From Sphingomonas sp. CCH10-B3 (GTDB taxonomy: Bacteria; Pseudomonadota; Alphaproteobacteria; Sphingomonadales; Sphingomonadaceae), in contig NZ_LSIJ01000009.1 of assembly GCF_001556185.1 (NCBI RefSeq), forward strand, positions 62,001 to 126,000: a DNA stretch of 64,000 bases. The letters run 5' to 3'. Shown one piece after another: positions 26,263 to 35,640 of the stretch. Every line of letters begins with the position of its first letter. Positions within the stretch are counted from its first letter, which is position 1. Made by a program: the position numbers and the translations under genes. Under the pieces are notes generated by a model that saw nothing but the letters and a program-made list of their open reading frames with translations, had not been told where the DNA came from and ran no database searches.

Positions 26263-27378
26263 ATGTCGCACGATGCGCGCTTCGGCCTTGGCCGCACGAT
26301 TTCGCTGGCCGGGCCTTTACCGCTCGATTCGGGCGCCAATCTCGCGCCGGTCGACATCGCCTATGAAACCTATGGCGATCTCGATGCCGATGGCGGCAAT
26401 GCGATTCTCATCTGCCACGCGCTGACCGGCGACCAGCATGTCGCCAGCCCGCACCCGATCACCGGCAAGCCCGGCTGGTGGACGCGCATGGTCGGGCCGG
26501 GCAAGCCGATCGATCCCGAACGGCACTTCATCATCTGCGCCAATGTGCTTGGCAGCTGCATGGGATCGTCCGGCCCCGCGAGTCTTGCCGCCGATGGCGC
26601 GCCCTATGCGATGCGCTTTCCGGTGATCACGATCCGCGACATGGTGCGCGCGCAGGCCATGCTGCTCGATCAACTCGGCGTGGGCGTGCTGCGCGCGGTG
26701 GTAGGCGGATCGATGGGCGGGATGCAGGCGCTGAGCTGGGCGGCGACCTATCCCGATCGCGTGCGCGCGGCCGTGGTGATCGCCTCGACCGCGCGCCACA
26801 CTGCGCAGAACATCGCTTTCCACGAAGTCGGGCGGCAGGCGATCATGGCTGATCCGCGCTGGCTGGGTGGCGACTACTACGCCGCGGGCGAGCCGCCGAG
26901 CGCGGGCCTCGCGGTCGCGCGGATGGCGGCGCACATCACTTATCTGTCGGAAGCGGGCCTCACCGAGAAATTCGGCCGCCGCCTGCAGGCGCGTGACGCG
27001 AAGAGCTTCGGCTTCGATGCCGATTTTCAGGTCGAAAGCTATCTGCGGCACCAGGGCATCAGTTTCGTCGACCGCTTCGATGCCAACAGCTACCTCTACA
27101 TCACCCGCGCGATGGATTATTTCGACCTGGCCGAGGAACATGGCGGGATGCTCGCCAATGCCTTTCGCGGCTCGGCGACGCGTTTCTGCCTCGTCAGCTT
27201 CGATACCGACTGGCTTTATCCGACTGCCGAGTCGCGCAGCATCGTCAAGGCGCTCAATGCAGCGGGCGCGGCCGCCAGCTTCGTCGAACTGTCGAGCCCG
27301 TTCGGCCACGATGCCTTCCTGCTCGACTCGCCTGAGCTGAACCGCGTCGTCGACGGATTCCTGAGGGCAGTGGCATGA
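26263..27378 (+). CDS. metX: homoserine O-acyltransferase MetX
   Basis: 371 residues, alpha/beta hydrolase fold. It acylates homoserine with acetyl-CoA or succinyl-CoA in the first committed step of methionine synthesis; the acyl donor cannot be decided by eye. Motifs: [19 protein letters not shown] (oxyanion region), the nucleophile elbow GGSMGGMQ with serine near 149, and the C-terminal catalytic FGHDAFLL. It overlaps metW as ATGA, the classical metXW pair. Confidence 0.95.
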   Translation: MSHDARFGLGRTISLAGPLPLDSGANLAPVDIAYETYGDLDADGGNAILICHALTGDQHVASPHPITGKPGWWTRMVGPGKPIDPERHFIICANVLGSCMGSSGPASLAADGAPYAMRFPVITIRDMVRAQAMLLDQLGVGVLRAVVGGSMGGMQALSWAATYPDRVRAAVVIASTARHTAQNIAFHEVGRQAIMADPRWLGGDYYAAGEPPSAGLAVARMAAHITYLSEAGLTEKFGRRLQARDAKSFGFDADFQVESYLRHQGISFVDRFDANSYLYITRAMDYFDLAEEHGGMLANAFRGSATRFCLVSFDTDWLYPTAESRSIVKALNAAGAAASFVELSSPFGHDAFLLDSPELNRVVDGFLRAVA

Positions 27379-27965
27379 GCCTGCGCCCTGACCTTGCTCT
27401 CATCGCCGCCAATATCGCGCCGGGTGCGCGCGTGCTCGATGTCGGCTGCGGCGATGGCGCGCTGCTGGCGGCACTGCGTGACGATCGCGGGGTCGATGCG
27501 CGCGGGCTGGAGCTCGACGCGGCCAATGTCGCCGCGGCGGTGGCGCGCGGGCTGTCGGTGATTCAAGGCGACGCCGACCGCGACCTTGCCGATTTCCCCG
27601 ACGCGAGCTTCGACTATGCGATTCTCAGCCAGACGCTACAGACAACGCGCGCCCCGCATCTGGTGCTGGACCAGCTCTTGCGGATCGGCGCGCGGGCATT
27701 CGTGTCCTTCCCGAATTTTGCGCATTGGCGGGTGCGGCTGGCGCTGCTGACGCAAGGGCGGATGCCCGTCACGCGGTTGCTGCCCGAACGCTGGTATGAC
27801 ACGCCGAACATCCACCACGTCACGATTGACGATTTCCGTGATCTGATGCGCGGGGCCGGCATCGCGGTTGAGCGCGCCTGGTTTCTGTCGGGCGATCAGC
27901 AGCGCGGCGCGATGGCGGCGAATCTGCTCGCCGAACATGCGGTGTTCCTGCTCAAGCGGGGGTAG
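27375..27965 (+). CDS. metW: MetW, methionine biosynthesis protein, methyltransferase fold
   Basis: 196 residues. SAM-binding motif [15 protein letters not shown] (about 20-34), then [25 protein letters not shown] and [22 protein letters not shown], which are MetW signatures. MetW partners MetX and is needed for full acyltransferase function in several proteobacteria. It is translationally coupled to metX. An inverted repeat that may act as terminator follows its stop. Confidence 0.94.
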   Translation: MSLRPDLALIAANIAPGARVLDVGCGDGALLAALRDDRGVDARGLELDAANVAAAVARGLSVIQGDADRDLADFPDASFDYAILSQTLQTTRAPHLVLDQLLRIGARAFVSFPNFAHWRVRLALLTQGRMPVTRLLPERWYDTPNIHHVTIDDFRDLMRGAGIAVERAWFLSGDQQRGAMAANLLAEHAVFLLKRG

Positions 27966-28001
27966 GGGCCAGCTTACGCCTTCTTGCCCTGATTGATTCC
28001 A

Positions 28002-28084
28002 CCGTTCGTGTCGAGCGAAGTCGAGACACAAGCCCAACGCGCACCGATTGTGGCCTGTTTCTCGACTTCGCTCGAAACGAACGG
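28002..28084. repeat. inverted repeat with 29-bp arms between metW and ssb
   Basis: The left arm 28002-28030 and right arm 28056-28084 are reverse complements with only two mismatches, separated by 25 bp. Each arm contains TCGAGCGAAGTCGAG, itself near-palindromic. It sits between two convergent stops (27965 and 28098), where it could terminate transcription in both directions. The form is that of a dispersed REP-like element; copies elsewhere cannot be checked here. Confidence 0.85.
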
Positions 28085-28097
28085 GTCAATACAAGGC

Positions 28098-28634
28098 CTA
28101 AAACGGAATCTCGTCGTCGAAGCCGTCGGCGGGGCCGTCGTTGAAACCGCCGCCGCCACCCATGCCGCCGCGATCGTTGAAGCCACCGCCGCGGTTCGGC
28201 GCACCACCGCCGCCGCGCGATCCGCCGCCGCCGCCGAAGTCATCGCCACCGCCGCCCATGCCGCCGCCGCCAGCGCCGCCGCCAGCACCGTCGAGCATCG
28301 TCAGCACGGCATTATAGCCCTGCAGCACGATTTCGGTCGAATAACGGTCCTGCCCCTGCGCGTCCTGCCATTTGCGGGTCTGGAGCGCGCCCTCGATATA
28401 GACCTTGCTGCCTTTGCGCAGATAACGCTCGGCGACGTTGGCGAGGCCCTCGCTGAAGACCTTCACCGTGTGCCATTCGGTGCGTTCCTTCTTCTCGCCC
28501 GAATTGCGATCCTTCCAGCTTTCCGAGGTGGCGATGCGCAGTTCGACCACCTTGCCGCCGTTCTGGAACGTCCGGCTTTCGGGGTCGCGCCCCAGATTGC
28601 CGACCAGGATCACCTTGTTGACGCTGCCCGCCAT
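28098..28634 (-). CDS. ssb: single-stranded DNA-binding protein SSB
   Basis: 178 residues. OB-fold domain 1-115, starting [19 protein letters not shown], with [24 protein letters not shown]. The disordered tail (about 118-170) is unusually glycine-rich, mostly runs of G broken by M, D, N and R. The tail ends with DDEIPF, the conserved acidic tip that recruits repair and replication proteins. Essential for replication and recombination. Its 3' end faces metW across an inverted repeat; feoB ends 9 bases upstream on the same strand. Confidence 0.96.
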   Translation of the reverse strand: MAGSVNKVILVGNLGRDPESRTFQNGGKVVELRIATSESWKDRNSGEKKERTEWHTVKVFSEGLANVAERYLRKGSKVYIEGALQTRKWQDAQGQDRYSTEIVLQGYNAVLTMLDGAGGGAGGGGMGGGGDDFGGGGGSRGGGGAPNRGGGFNDRGGMGGGGGFNDGPADGFDDEIPF

Positions 28635-28643
28635 AACTTCTTC

Positions 28644-30509
28644 CTACAATCCAAGTGCCATGGCGGCCCAGTAAGTCGCCCCTGCAGCGATGTAGGCCAG
28701 CGCGAACAGATAGCCAACCATGAAGGCGGGCCACGCCCAAGAGTTGGTCTCGCGCCGGGTGACAGCAATCGTCGAGATGCACTGCGGCGCGAACACGAAC
28801 CACATCAGGAAGGCGAGCGCAGTCGGCAGCGACCAGCGCTTCTGCAGCGCTTGCGTGATCGCGGCCTGCCCGCGCGCATCATCGGGGGCGTCGACTGCAT
28901 AGACAGTGCCGAGGGCGGCGACTGCAATCTCGCGCGCCGCCATCGCCGGGATCAGCGCGAGCGCAATGTCGCGGTCGAAGCCGATCGGCTTGGTCACGAC
29001 GGCAAGGCCATTGGCGATGCGGCCGGCAATCGAATAATCGACCGGCGTCACGCTGCTCCCGGCGGGCGGCTTGGGATAGGACAGCAGCAGCCACAGCACG
29101 ACGGTCGACGCGAGGATGATGGTGCCTGCGCGCCGCAGGAAGCTGTAGGCACGGCTCCACAGCCCGAGCGCGACGTCGCGGAAGCGCGGCAGCTGGTATT
29201 TCGGCATCTCCATCATGAAGCCCGACGAGGCACCCTTGGTCACCGTCCGCCGCAATATAATCGCCGCGACGAACGCGCCGACGATGCCGAACACATAAAG
29301 CACAAACAGCACCAGCCCCTGCAGCCCGACGAACGGCAGCACCTGCCGATTCGGGATCAGCGCGCCGATGACGACGGTATAGACCGGCAGCCGCGCCGAA
29401 CAGGTCATCAGCGGCGCGATCAGGATCGTCGTCAGCCGGTCCTTCTCGTCCTCGATCGTGCGCGTCGCCATGATGCCTGGCACCGCGCAGGCGAACGACG
29501 ACAGCAGCGGAATGAAGGCGCGGCCCGAAAGGCCCGCCACCGCCATCACCCGGTCCATCAGGAAGGCGGCGCGCACCATATAGCCCGATGCCTCGAGCAA
29601 CAGGATGAACAGGAAAAGGATTAGGATCTGCGGCAGGAAGACGATGACCGCACCGACCCCGGCGATGATCCCTTCGGTCAGCAGCCCGCGCAGGAATCCG
29701 TCGGGCAGCGCCGCGCTAACGGCCTGGCTGAGCGCGGCAAAGCCTGCGTCGATAGCGTCAGCCGGCGCCTGCGCCCAGCTGAACACCGCCTGGAACATCA
29801 GGAATAGGATCGTCAGCAGCAGCAGCGTGCCCCAGACCGGGTGCAGGGCAATGCCGTCGAGGCTGTGCGTCAGCCGCCGCGTCGGCGTTTCGGAGACGAT
29901 CGCGCGCATCGCAATCGCGCGGGCGCGCCGTTGCAGCACGGCGATGTCGTCCTCGATCCGCCCGTCGCCGCCGCGCACCCGGATCGCGCCGCCGTGGTTG
30001 ACGAGCTTTGCCACTTCACCGCTCAGCACATCGAGCCCGCGCTTGCGGACCGCCACGGTCGGCACCACAGGCACGCCGAGCTCGCGCGCGAGCGCCTCGG
30101 AGTCGAGCACCAGCCCGTCGCGTTCGGCCAGATCGACCATGTTGAGCGCGACCACCACCGGCATGCCGAGCGCGATCAGTTGCAGCGCGAAGCGCAGGTG
30201 ATTGTCGAGATTGGCGGCGTCGAGCACGATCACCAGCGCATCGGGCAGTCGCTCGCCCGCCTGGCTGCCGGTGATGACGTCGCGCGTCACGCGCTCGTCG
30301 GGGCTGCTCGGATCGAGGCTATAGGCGCCGGGCAAGTCGACCAGCTCGACCGGACGGCCGTCGGGCAGCATCAGCCGCCCCGATCGCCGCTCGACGGTAA
30401 CGCCGGGATAATTGCCGACCTTCTGGCGCGCGCCGGTCAGCGCATTGAACAGAGCGCTCTTGCCGGCATTGGGATTGCCGACCAGCGCCACGAGCGGCGC
30501 GGCGTTCAT
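28644..30509 (-). CDS. feoB: ferrous iron transporter FeoB
   Basis: About 621 residues from ATG at 30507-30509; a TTG directly upstream is possible. FeoB imports Fe2+ through the inner membrane. The N-terminal G domain has G1 GNPNAGKSALFNALTG, the switch segment GNYPGVTVERRSG, G3 DLPGAYSL and G4 NMVD. Two Gate repeats with conserved cysteine segments follow (AFIPLLSSFACAVPGIMATRTI near 335; PAMAAREIAVAALGTVYAV near 525). It is somewhat shorter than the roughly 700-plus residues of many FeoB proteins. It lies 13 bases after feoA. Confidence 0.95.
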   Translation of the reverse strand: MNAAPLVALVGNPNAGKSALFNALTGARQKVGNYPGVTVERRSGRLMLPDGRPVELVDLPGAYSLDPSSPDERVTRDVITGSQAGERLPDALVIVLDAANLDNHLRFALQLIALGMPVVVALNMVDLAERDGLVLDSEALARELGVPVVPTVAVRKRGLDVLSGEVAKLVNHGGAIRVRGGDGRIEDDIAVLQRRARAIAMRAIVSETPTRRLTHSLDGIALHPVWGTLLLLTILFLMFQAVFSWAQAPADAIDAGFAALSQAVSAALPDGFLRGLLTEGIIAGVGAVIVFLPQILILFLFILLLEASGYMVRAAFLMDRVMAVAGLSGRAFIPLLSSFACAVPGIMATRTIEDEKDRLTTILIAPLMTCSARLPVYTVVIGALIPNRQVLPFVGLQGLVLFVLYVFGIVGAFVAAIILRRTVTKGASSGFMMEMPKYQLPRFRDVALGLWSRAYSFLRRAGTIILASTVVLWLLLSYPKPPAGSSVTPVDYSIAGRIANGLAVVTKPIGFDRDIALALIPAMAAREIAVAALGTVYAVDAPDDARGQAAITQALQKRWSLPTALAFLMWFVFAPQCISTIAVTRRETNSWAWPAFMVGYLFALAYIAAGATYWAAMALGL

Positions 30510-30522
30510 CAATGAGGCGCGA

Positions 30523-30783
30523 TCATTCGGCGGGCGCGAGCAGCGATACCTGGATCGTCCCGGCGACGGCGCGGCGCAGCGCCACCGTCATCCGGCCGAT
30601 CCGGCACGCGATCGGGCCCTTGCCCAAAGTTGCGCGGTGCAACACTTCGACGCCAACGCCTTCATCGAAGCCAAGTTCGCGCAACCGGCGGGCCTCGGGA
30701 TCGGCAAGGCGCGCCCAGTCGATCGCCGCGACGGTGGCCTGCTGGCGCAACGCAAGCTGTTCGAGGCTGATCCGACTCTGCAT
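30523..30783 (-). CDS. feoA: FeoA, ferrous iron transport accessory protein
   Basis: 86 residues, SH3-like FeoA domain: DPEARRLRELGFDEGVGVEVLHRATLGKGP and GRMTVALRRAVAGTI are typical. FeoA binds FeoB on the cytoplasmic side and is needed for uptake. It is the first gene of feoAB. The 110-bp upstream region (30784-30893) contains a possible Fur site and presumably the promoter. No FeoC is present. Confidence 0.92.
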   Translation of the reverse strand: MQSRISLEQLALRQQATVAAIDWARLADPEARRLRELGFDEGVGVEVLHRATLGKGPIACRIGRMTVALRRAVAGTIQVSLLAPAE

Positions 30784-30802
30784 CGTTGCGGACTAACTCT
30801 TT

Positions 30803-30820
30803 TGCGAGTGGTTATCAATA
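30803..30820 (-). promoter_or_regulatory. possible Fur box upstream of feoAB
   Basis: Read on the minus strand, this segment has GATAACCACTCGCA, resembling Fur-type boxes such as GATAATCATTCTCA with three differences. It lies 20-40 bp upstream of the feoA start, where iron repression would act. Tentative. Confidence 0.35.
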
Positions 30821-30893
30821 ACGCGCCAAGCGGCGGCTGATAATTAATCGCAAGAAAGTGCAAGCACCTTGACTGGAGTCAATCCGGCAATCG

Positions 30894-31559
30894 TCAAACG
30901 ACCGGATAGCGCAACCGGCCGATGAAGCGCGACAGGCTGGGCAAATTCTCGGTGCGGGCGATGAACCCCGCCTTGGCCTTTTCGAAGCGCATGATCCCCT
31001 CGATCCGCCGCGCGAGGAAGTCGCGGGTGTCGGCCCAGTCTTCGCTTTCGTCGTTCAGGAAGACAGTAATCGTGGCGGCATAGACGCTGCCGAGGATCGC
31101 GCGCTTGGTGTAGTGGTTGTAATCGCTCGCGGTGTCGCCGGCCTGCCGCCACATCAGGTCGACGCTGCGCCAGCCCAGCCGCGTCGCGCGCGGAACATTC
31201 TGCGGCATGGCAAGGATCGCCACGGCACGGCGCAGCGCATCGCGGTGCGGGGCGAGTTCGCTCAGCCGCGCCTCGACCTGGCGGGCGATCCGTTCGCGGA
31301 TCTTCATGCCCGCGAGCGCCTCGGCCGGAAGCGCCGCCACCATAACGGCATCGATATGCGCGAACCACGCGTCGATCATCGCGACCGCGCCGTCCTTGAA
31401 CGCGAGCGCGGCGACATCGGCATCGACGCCTGACTGCCGCGCGGCGAGCTTGACGGCATCGGCGGTCCACCCATCGAAGGCGGCATTGGCGGCAATCAGC
31501 GGGGCAAGGCCAAGGCGGATTTCGTCGAGCGTGGCGTCGGCGGGGATCGGAGTCGTCAT
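30894..31559 (-). CDS. COQ9 family protein, ubiquinone biosynthesis
   Basis: 221 residues, soluble, TetR-like helical fold in known COQ9. The C-terminal COQ9 signature is clear: LGWRSVDLMWRQAGDTASDYN followed by YTKRAILGSVYAATITVFLNDES (about 128-172). COQ9 binds lipids and assists the Coq7-type hydroxylase. No other ubi gene lies alongside. It is on the same strand as, but 110 bp upstream of, feoA, and is preceded 9 bases away by the EamA gene's stop. Confidence 0.9.
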   Translation of the reverse strand: MTTPIPADATLDEIRLGLAPLIAANAAFDGWTADAVKLAARQSGVDADVAALAFKDGAVAMIDAWFAHIDAVMVAALPAEALAGMKIRERIARQVEARLSELAPHRDALRRAVAILAMPQNVPRATRLGWRSVDLMWRQAGDTASDYNHYTKRAILGSVYAATITVFLNDESEDWADTRDFLARRIEGIMRFEKAKAGFIARTENLPSLSRFIGRLRYPVV

Positions 31560-31568
31560 CGCTGTGTC

Positions 31569-32435
31569 TTAGCGCCCGCGCCGCACCAGCACCAGCGCGA
31601 CCGCGACCAGCAGCGCGCCGGTCAGGTCGGCGAGCCCCAGCCGCTCGTCATAAACGATCCAGCCGACGGTCGCCGCCACCATCGGCTGCACCAGCAGCGC
31701 AATCCCCACCACCAGCGGCGACAGCTTGCCGAGCGCATAGATCATCATGCCTTGCCCCAGCACCTGGCTGGCGAGCGCAAGGCCGATCAGCGCGCCCCAA
31801 TGGTCAGGCACGATCCGCTCGCCGAGCAGGATCGCGAACAGCAGCAGCGGCGCGATGCTCGCCAGGGTCGACAGCGCAAGCGCGGGCAGCGGCGGCATCG
31901 TCGCGCGCGCGCGTGCCATCAGGATGAAATAGGCCGCGTAGAGAATCCCGGCGAGCAGGCAGAACAGATCACCCGCCAGATGGCGCGGATCGAGACTGTA
32001 CGATCGGCCCATCAACAGCCCGGCGCCGATGAAGGCAAGCAACAGCGCAAAGCCCTGCATCCGGCTGGGCAGCGCGCGCGCGGCGATGAAGCCGTAAATA
32101 GGAAAGATCAGCGTCGCCGAATTGCCGAACAGCGTCGCGTTCGCCAACGTGGTGCGCAGGATGCCGATGTGCCAGCTCCCCAGGTCGGCGGCAAAGCACA
32201 CGCCCGCCAGCGCCAGCGTCAGCCACAATCCGCGCCCCAGCCCGTGCGGCCGCCAGCCGGTCGCGAGCGCCATCGCGACCAGCAATGGCGCCGCAAGCGT
32301 GATCCGCCAGAAGGCCGATGCGACCGGCCCGGTATCGGCCATCCGCACGAACCACGGGCCAAAGGCAAGCGCGACATTGGCAATGATCACCGCGACAAAG
32401 GCGCTGGCGGGCGGGCGGTGATCGTCGGCTGTCAT
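31569..32435 (-). CDS. EamA/DMT family transporter
   Basis: 288 residues from ATG at 32433-32435; the frame is open for 30 more codons upstream without family similarity. Ten hydrophobic segments in two EamA repeats (about 14-140 and 150-288). The segments NVALAFGPWFVRMADTGPVASAFWRITLA and PMVAATVGWIVYDERLGLADLTGALLV fit the drug/metabolite transporter superfamily. The substrate is not predictable. It may be co-transcribed with COQ9, 9 bases downstream. Confidence 0.9.
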   Translation of the reverse strand: MTADDHRPPASAFVAVIIANVALAFGPWFVRMADTGPVASAFWRITLAAPLLVAMALATGWRPHGLGRGLWLTLALAGVCFAADLGSWHIGILRTTLANATLFGNSATLIFPIYGFIAARALPSRMQGFALLLAFIGAGLLMGRSYSLDPRHLAGDLFCLLAGILYAAYFILMARARATMPPLPALALSTLASIAPLLLFAILLGERIVPDHWGALIGLALASQVLGQGMMIYALGKLSPLVVGIALLVQPMVAATVGWIVYDERLGLADLTGALLVAVALVLVRRGR

Positions 32436-32556
32436 GCTCGGTTGGGGGCACTCTAGAATTTCTTGGGGCACGCAAAGGGTGCGGCAGGCGCTGTAGCGCG
32501 CTAGATGCGCTGCGTCGCCTGCCAATGGCGCCTACTCGGTTTCAAGGAGTTTGCCG

Positions 32557-33648
32557 ATGCCGAACCTGTTCGATCCGATCCAGCTTGGGGCGATTTCCGC
32601 CGCCAATCGCGTGCTGATGGCGCCGTTGACGCGCGGCCGTGCGACCAAGGAGCATGTGCCGACGCCGATCATGGCCGACTATTATGCCCAGCGCGCGAGC
32701 GCCGGGCTGATCATCAGCGAAGCGACGGGCATCAGCCGCGAAGGACTCGGCTGGCCGTTCGCGCCGGGGCTGTGGACCGACGAACAGGCCGAAGCGTGGA
32801 AGCCGGTGACGGCGGCCGTCCACGCCGCCGGCGGCAAGATCGTCGCGCAGATCTGGCACATGGGCCGCGTCGTGCATTCGAGCTTCAACGATGGCGCAGC
32901 GCCGGTGTCGGCCTCGGCCACCACCGCGCCGGGCAAGGCGCATACCTATGTCGGGCGCCAGCCTTATGATCAGGCGCGCCCGCTCGACATCGCCGAAATC
33001 CCGCGCCTGCTCGACGATTACGCGCGCGCGACCGCCAATGCGATTGCGGCCGGATTCGACGGCGTGCAGATCCACGCCGCCAATGGCTATCTGATCGACC
33101 AGTTCCTGCGCGACGGCAGCAATCACCGCGCTGATGCCTATGGTGGCGCGCCGGAAAACCGCATCCGCCTGCTGCGCGAAGTGACCGAGCGCGTCGCGAG
33201 TGTCGCGGGCGCCGATCGCACGGCGGTGCGGCTGTCGCCCAATGGCGATTCGCAAGGCGTCGACGACAGCAACGCGCCGAGCGTGTTCGTCCCCGCGGCA
33301 CGCGCGCTCGCCGACATCGGCATTGCTTTCCTCGAATTGCGCGAGCCCGGCCCCGACGGCACTTTCGGCCGCACCGATGTGCCGCGCCAGTCGCCCGCTA
33401 TCCGCGAGGTGTTCAGCGCGCCGCTGGTGCTCAATTCGGATTATGTCAGCGCCGAACAGGCACAGGCAGCGATCGATTCGGGCGTTGCCGATGCGATCAG
33501 CTTCGGGCGCACCTTCCTCGCCAACCCTGATCTGCCGGCGCGACTGAAGGCAGGCGCGCCGCTCAACCCCGACGTAATGGCGACCTGGTACAGCCAAGGG
33601 GCAGAAGGCTACACCGACTATCCGGCGCTGGAGGCGGCGACGGCGTGA
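32557..33648 (+). CDS. Old Yellow Enzyme family oxidoreductase (NemA-like)
   Basis: 363 residues from ATG at 32557, 7 bases after AAGGAG. FMN-dependent TIM-barrel ene-reductase that reduces activated alkenes, quinones or nitro compounds with NAD(P)H. Motifs: MAPLTRGRAT (26-35), QIWHMGRVVHSS near 97, the substrate histidine-asparagine pair in QIHAANGYLIDQFLRDGSNHR near 171, and ISFGRTFLANPDLP. The fold and the H/N pair fit the classical OYE class rather than the YqjM class. Physiological substrate unknown. Confidence 0.92.
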   Translation: MPNLFDPIQLGAISAANRVLMAPLTRGRATKEHVPTPIMADYYAQRASAGLIISEATGISREGLGWPFAPGLWTDEQAEAWKPVTAAVHAAGGKIVAQIWHMGRVVHSSFNDGAAPVSASATTAPGKAHTYVGRQPYDQARPLDIAEIPRLLDDYARATANAIAAGFDGVQIHAANGYLIDQFLRDGSNHRADAYGGAPENRIRLLREVTERVASVAGADRTAVRLSPNGDSQGVDDSNAPSVFVPAARALADIGIAFLELREPGPDGTFGRTDVPRQSPAIREVFSAPLVLNSDYVSAEQAQAAIDSGVADAISFGRTFLANPDLPARLKAGAPLNPDVMATWYSQGAEGYTDYPALEAATA

Positions 33649-33719
33649 TTTGAGCGCAAGGATCGGAACGCAACTGCCTCTCCGCGCTGCCATGGTCGCT
33701 CCGGCAGGAGGATCGGGCA

Positions 33720-34193
33720 ATGCGGTGGATGGCAGCGGCAGTGACGACGATGATCGTGGCCACGGGGGCGCTCGCGCTGGCGCCCCCGGTCGAGCGGCCA
33801 GGCGGCTGGGCGCCCGATGCGATCCCGTGGCAACGCGCTGCGGCCAATGGCACACGCTATGCGCTGCTCGAAGGCGATCGCGCTGCGCCGGGCGCGAGCT
33901 TCACTTATGCCTTCGCCATTCCCGCGGGGGTGTGGGATGGGCCCCACCGTCACAGCACGACCGCGCGGGTCTTTGTCGCAAAGGGGACGCTCGGCCTCGG
34001 GTATGGCGACCATCCCGACCGGGCGAGGGCGCGGCGCTATCCAGTCGGGAGCGTCCTGGTCGTGCCCGCTGGCGCGGTCCACTTTGATGGGACCGACGTC
34101 GACACGGTGATCATCGGCGTCGCTTCGGGGCCGTGGTCGACGACGTACCTCGACGGATCGGCGCCCGCATCGGCGGGAACGCCGGTCGAATAG
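33720..34193 (+). CDS. exported cupin-domain protein
   Basis: 157 residues. Signal peptide about 1-21 (AAAVTTMIVATGALALA). A single cupin fold follows with GPHRHSTTARVFVAKGTLGLG (metal-type histidines near 76-78) and VVPAGAVHFDGTD (third histidine near 122). Probably a periplasmic small-molecule binding or detoxifying protein; the enzyme activity is unknown. Located 71 bp after the OYE gene, its stop lies 2 bases from the convergent P450 stop. Confidence 0.8.
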   Translation: MRWMAAAVTTMIVATGALALAPPVERPGGWAPDAIPWQRAAANGTRYALLEGDRAAPGASFTYAFAIPAGVWDGPHRHSTTARVFVAKGTLGLGYGDHPDRARARRYPVGSVLVVPAGAVHFDGTDVDTVIIGVASGPWSTTYLDGSAPASAGTPVE

Positions 34194-34194
34194 C

Positions 34195-35568
34195 TCAGCC
34201 GATCGGCACGAACCTGAGCGGCAATCCGTCCTTCGGGCGCGGGATCGGCCAGGCTTGCCACTGCGCCCCGGCGCCTTCGTCGAGCTCGATCCGGTAACGG
34301 CGCAGCAGTTGCGCGATCAGGATACGCGTCTGCATTTCAGCAAAATGCAGCCCCAGGCACATATGCGCGCCGCCGCCGAAGGGGATCCACGCATATTTGT
34401 GCCGCGCCCGTACAACGTCGGGCGCGAAGCGCATCGGATCGAATTTCTCCGGCTCGGGCCAATGTTCGGGCATGTGGTGGGTGAACGCCGGTGAGACGCC
34501 GACCGACGTCCCCGCCGGGATTCGATAACCCCCGAATTCGAAATCTTTGAGCGCGCGGCGAGGCAGCGACGGCACCGGCGGCATGAACCGCAGCGCTTCG
34601 CGGAAAGCGTAATCGGTCAGCGTCAGCCGGTCGAGCTGGCCATGCGCCAGTCCGTCGTCGTCGTTGAGGCCCAGCGCCGTCACTTCGTCGCGAAGCTTGT
34701 CCTGCCATTCGGTATGGCGACCGAGCAGCATGACCAGCGATGTCGCCGACGAGGTGATCGTGTCGTGCGCGGCCATCATCAGGAAATTCATGTGGTCAGC
34801 GATCGCATCGTCGGAAAGCGGCTGGCCCTGCTCGTCGGTCGCGCGGCAGAAATGCGAGAAGAAATCCTGCCCGTCGCCGGCGCGGCGCTTCGGGATCTCG
34901 CGCTTGAACAGATCGATCAGATAGGCGCGCGCCTGAGTTCCCTTGCGCATCTGCGATCCGGGCAGCGGGATGCGGATCGGCGTCACCGATGCCTGGACTT
35001 CATCGACGAACGCCTGGTTGATGCGCTTCGCCTCGGGGCCCAGTTCCATGCCGAGGAAGCTCTCGGCGGCAAGGTCGAGCGTCAGTGCCTTGATCGCGTC
35101 GTAAAAGCGCATTGGCTGGTTCGCCCAGCCGCTCACCGCGCGGGCGATGCCGCGGTTCAACCCTTCGGCATAATGGCGCATGGGCTCGGGCTTGAACGCG
35201 ACCGACAGGGTGCGGCGGTCGGCGCGGTGCTTGTCGAAATCCATCAGCATCAGCCCGCGCGGGAACAGCAGGTTGAGCAGCGGCCCCCAGCCCTGTTCGG
35301 ACGAAAAGATGCGGTCGCGGTCGAACAACACCAGCTCGTTCGCTTCGGGGCCTAGCAGCGTGACGGTGGTGCCGCCGAGCGCGGTATTGCGATAGACGCG
35401 GCCATAGCTCGACACCATGTGCCGCCCGAACGCCACCGGATCGCGCAACATGCGAAAGGTATTGCCGATCAGCGGCAGCCCGTCTTCGCCGGGAATGTGG
35501 CGCAGATCGCGGCTCGGCTGCTTGGGCAACCAATGCGGATTGGCCTCATAAGTGTGGGCATAGGCCAT
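34195..35568 (-). CDS. cytochrome P450
   Basis: 457 residues, soluble. Haem-binding loop FGGGAHMCLGLHFA near 400 with the thiolate cysteine. ExxR in FREALRFMPP near 318, and I-helix acid-alcohol pair AAHDTITSSAT near 262 (D-T). The N-terminal PGEDGLPLIGNTFRMLRDP is proline-rich as usual. No ferredoxin or reductase gene is adjacent, so the redox partner is elsewhere. A near-perfect 32-bp palindrome ends 13 bases before the start codon and suggests control by a TetR-type repressor. The substrate family was not assigned. Confidence 0.93.
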   Translation of the reverse strand: MAYAHTYEANPHWLPKQPSRDLRHIPGEDGLPLIGNTFRMLRDPVAFGRHMVSSYGRVYRNTALGGTTVTLLGPEANELVLFDRDRIFSSEQGWGPLLNLLFPRGLMLMDFDKHRADRRTLSVAFKPEPMRHYAEGLNRGIARAVSGWANQPMRFYDAIKALTLDLAAESFLGMELGPEAKRINQAFVDEVQASVTPIRIPLPGSQMRKGTQARAYLIDLFKREIPKRRAGDGQDFFSHFCRATDEQGQPLSDDAIADHMNFLMMAAHDTITSSATSLVMLLGRHTEWQDKLRDEVTALGLNDDDGLAHGQLDRLTLTDYAFREALRFMPPVPSLPRRALKDFEFGGYRIPAGTSVGVSPAFTHHMPEHWPEPEKFDPMRFAPDVVRARHKYAWIPFGGGAHMCLGLHFAEMQTRILIAQLLRRYRIELDEGAGAQWQAWPIPRPKDGLPLRFVPIG

Positions 35569-35581
35569 CGATGCACGCTCC

Positions 35582-35613
35582 CGCCGTTACTTACACCGGT
35601 ATAAGTAACGGCG
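35582..35613. promoter_or_regulatory. 32-bp near-perfect palindrome, putative TetR-type operator of the P450
   Basis: Arms 35582-35593 and 35602-35613 are exact 12-bp reverse complements (containing GTTACTTA/TAAGTAAC); the central 8 bp are almost symmetric (cACCGGTa). It lies between the ribH stop and the P450 start, 13 bases from the latter. The sequence style is that of TetR-family operators. It has no T-run, so a terminator for ribH is less likely. Confidence 0.7.
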
Positions 35614-35640
35614 CGCGACCCGCCAAGCCCACAATGGGGC

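Noticed and set aside
27993..29624. A 543-codon plus-strand frame opposite ssb and feoB
   Set aside because: Composition is that of an antisense shadow, and the frame starts inside the inverted repeat.
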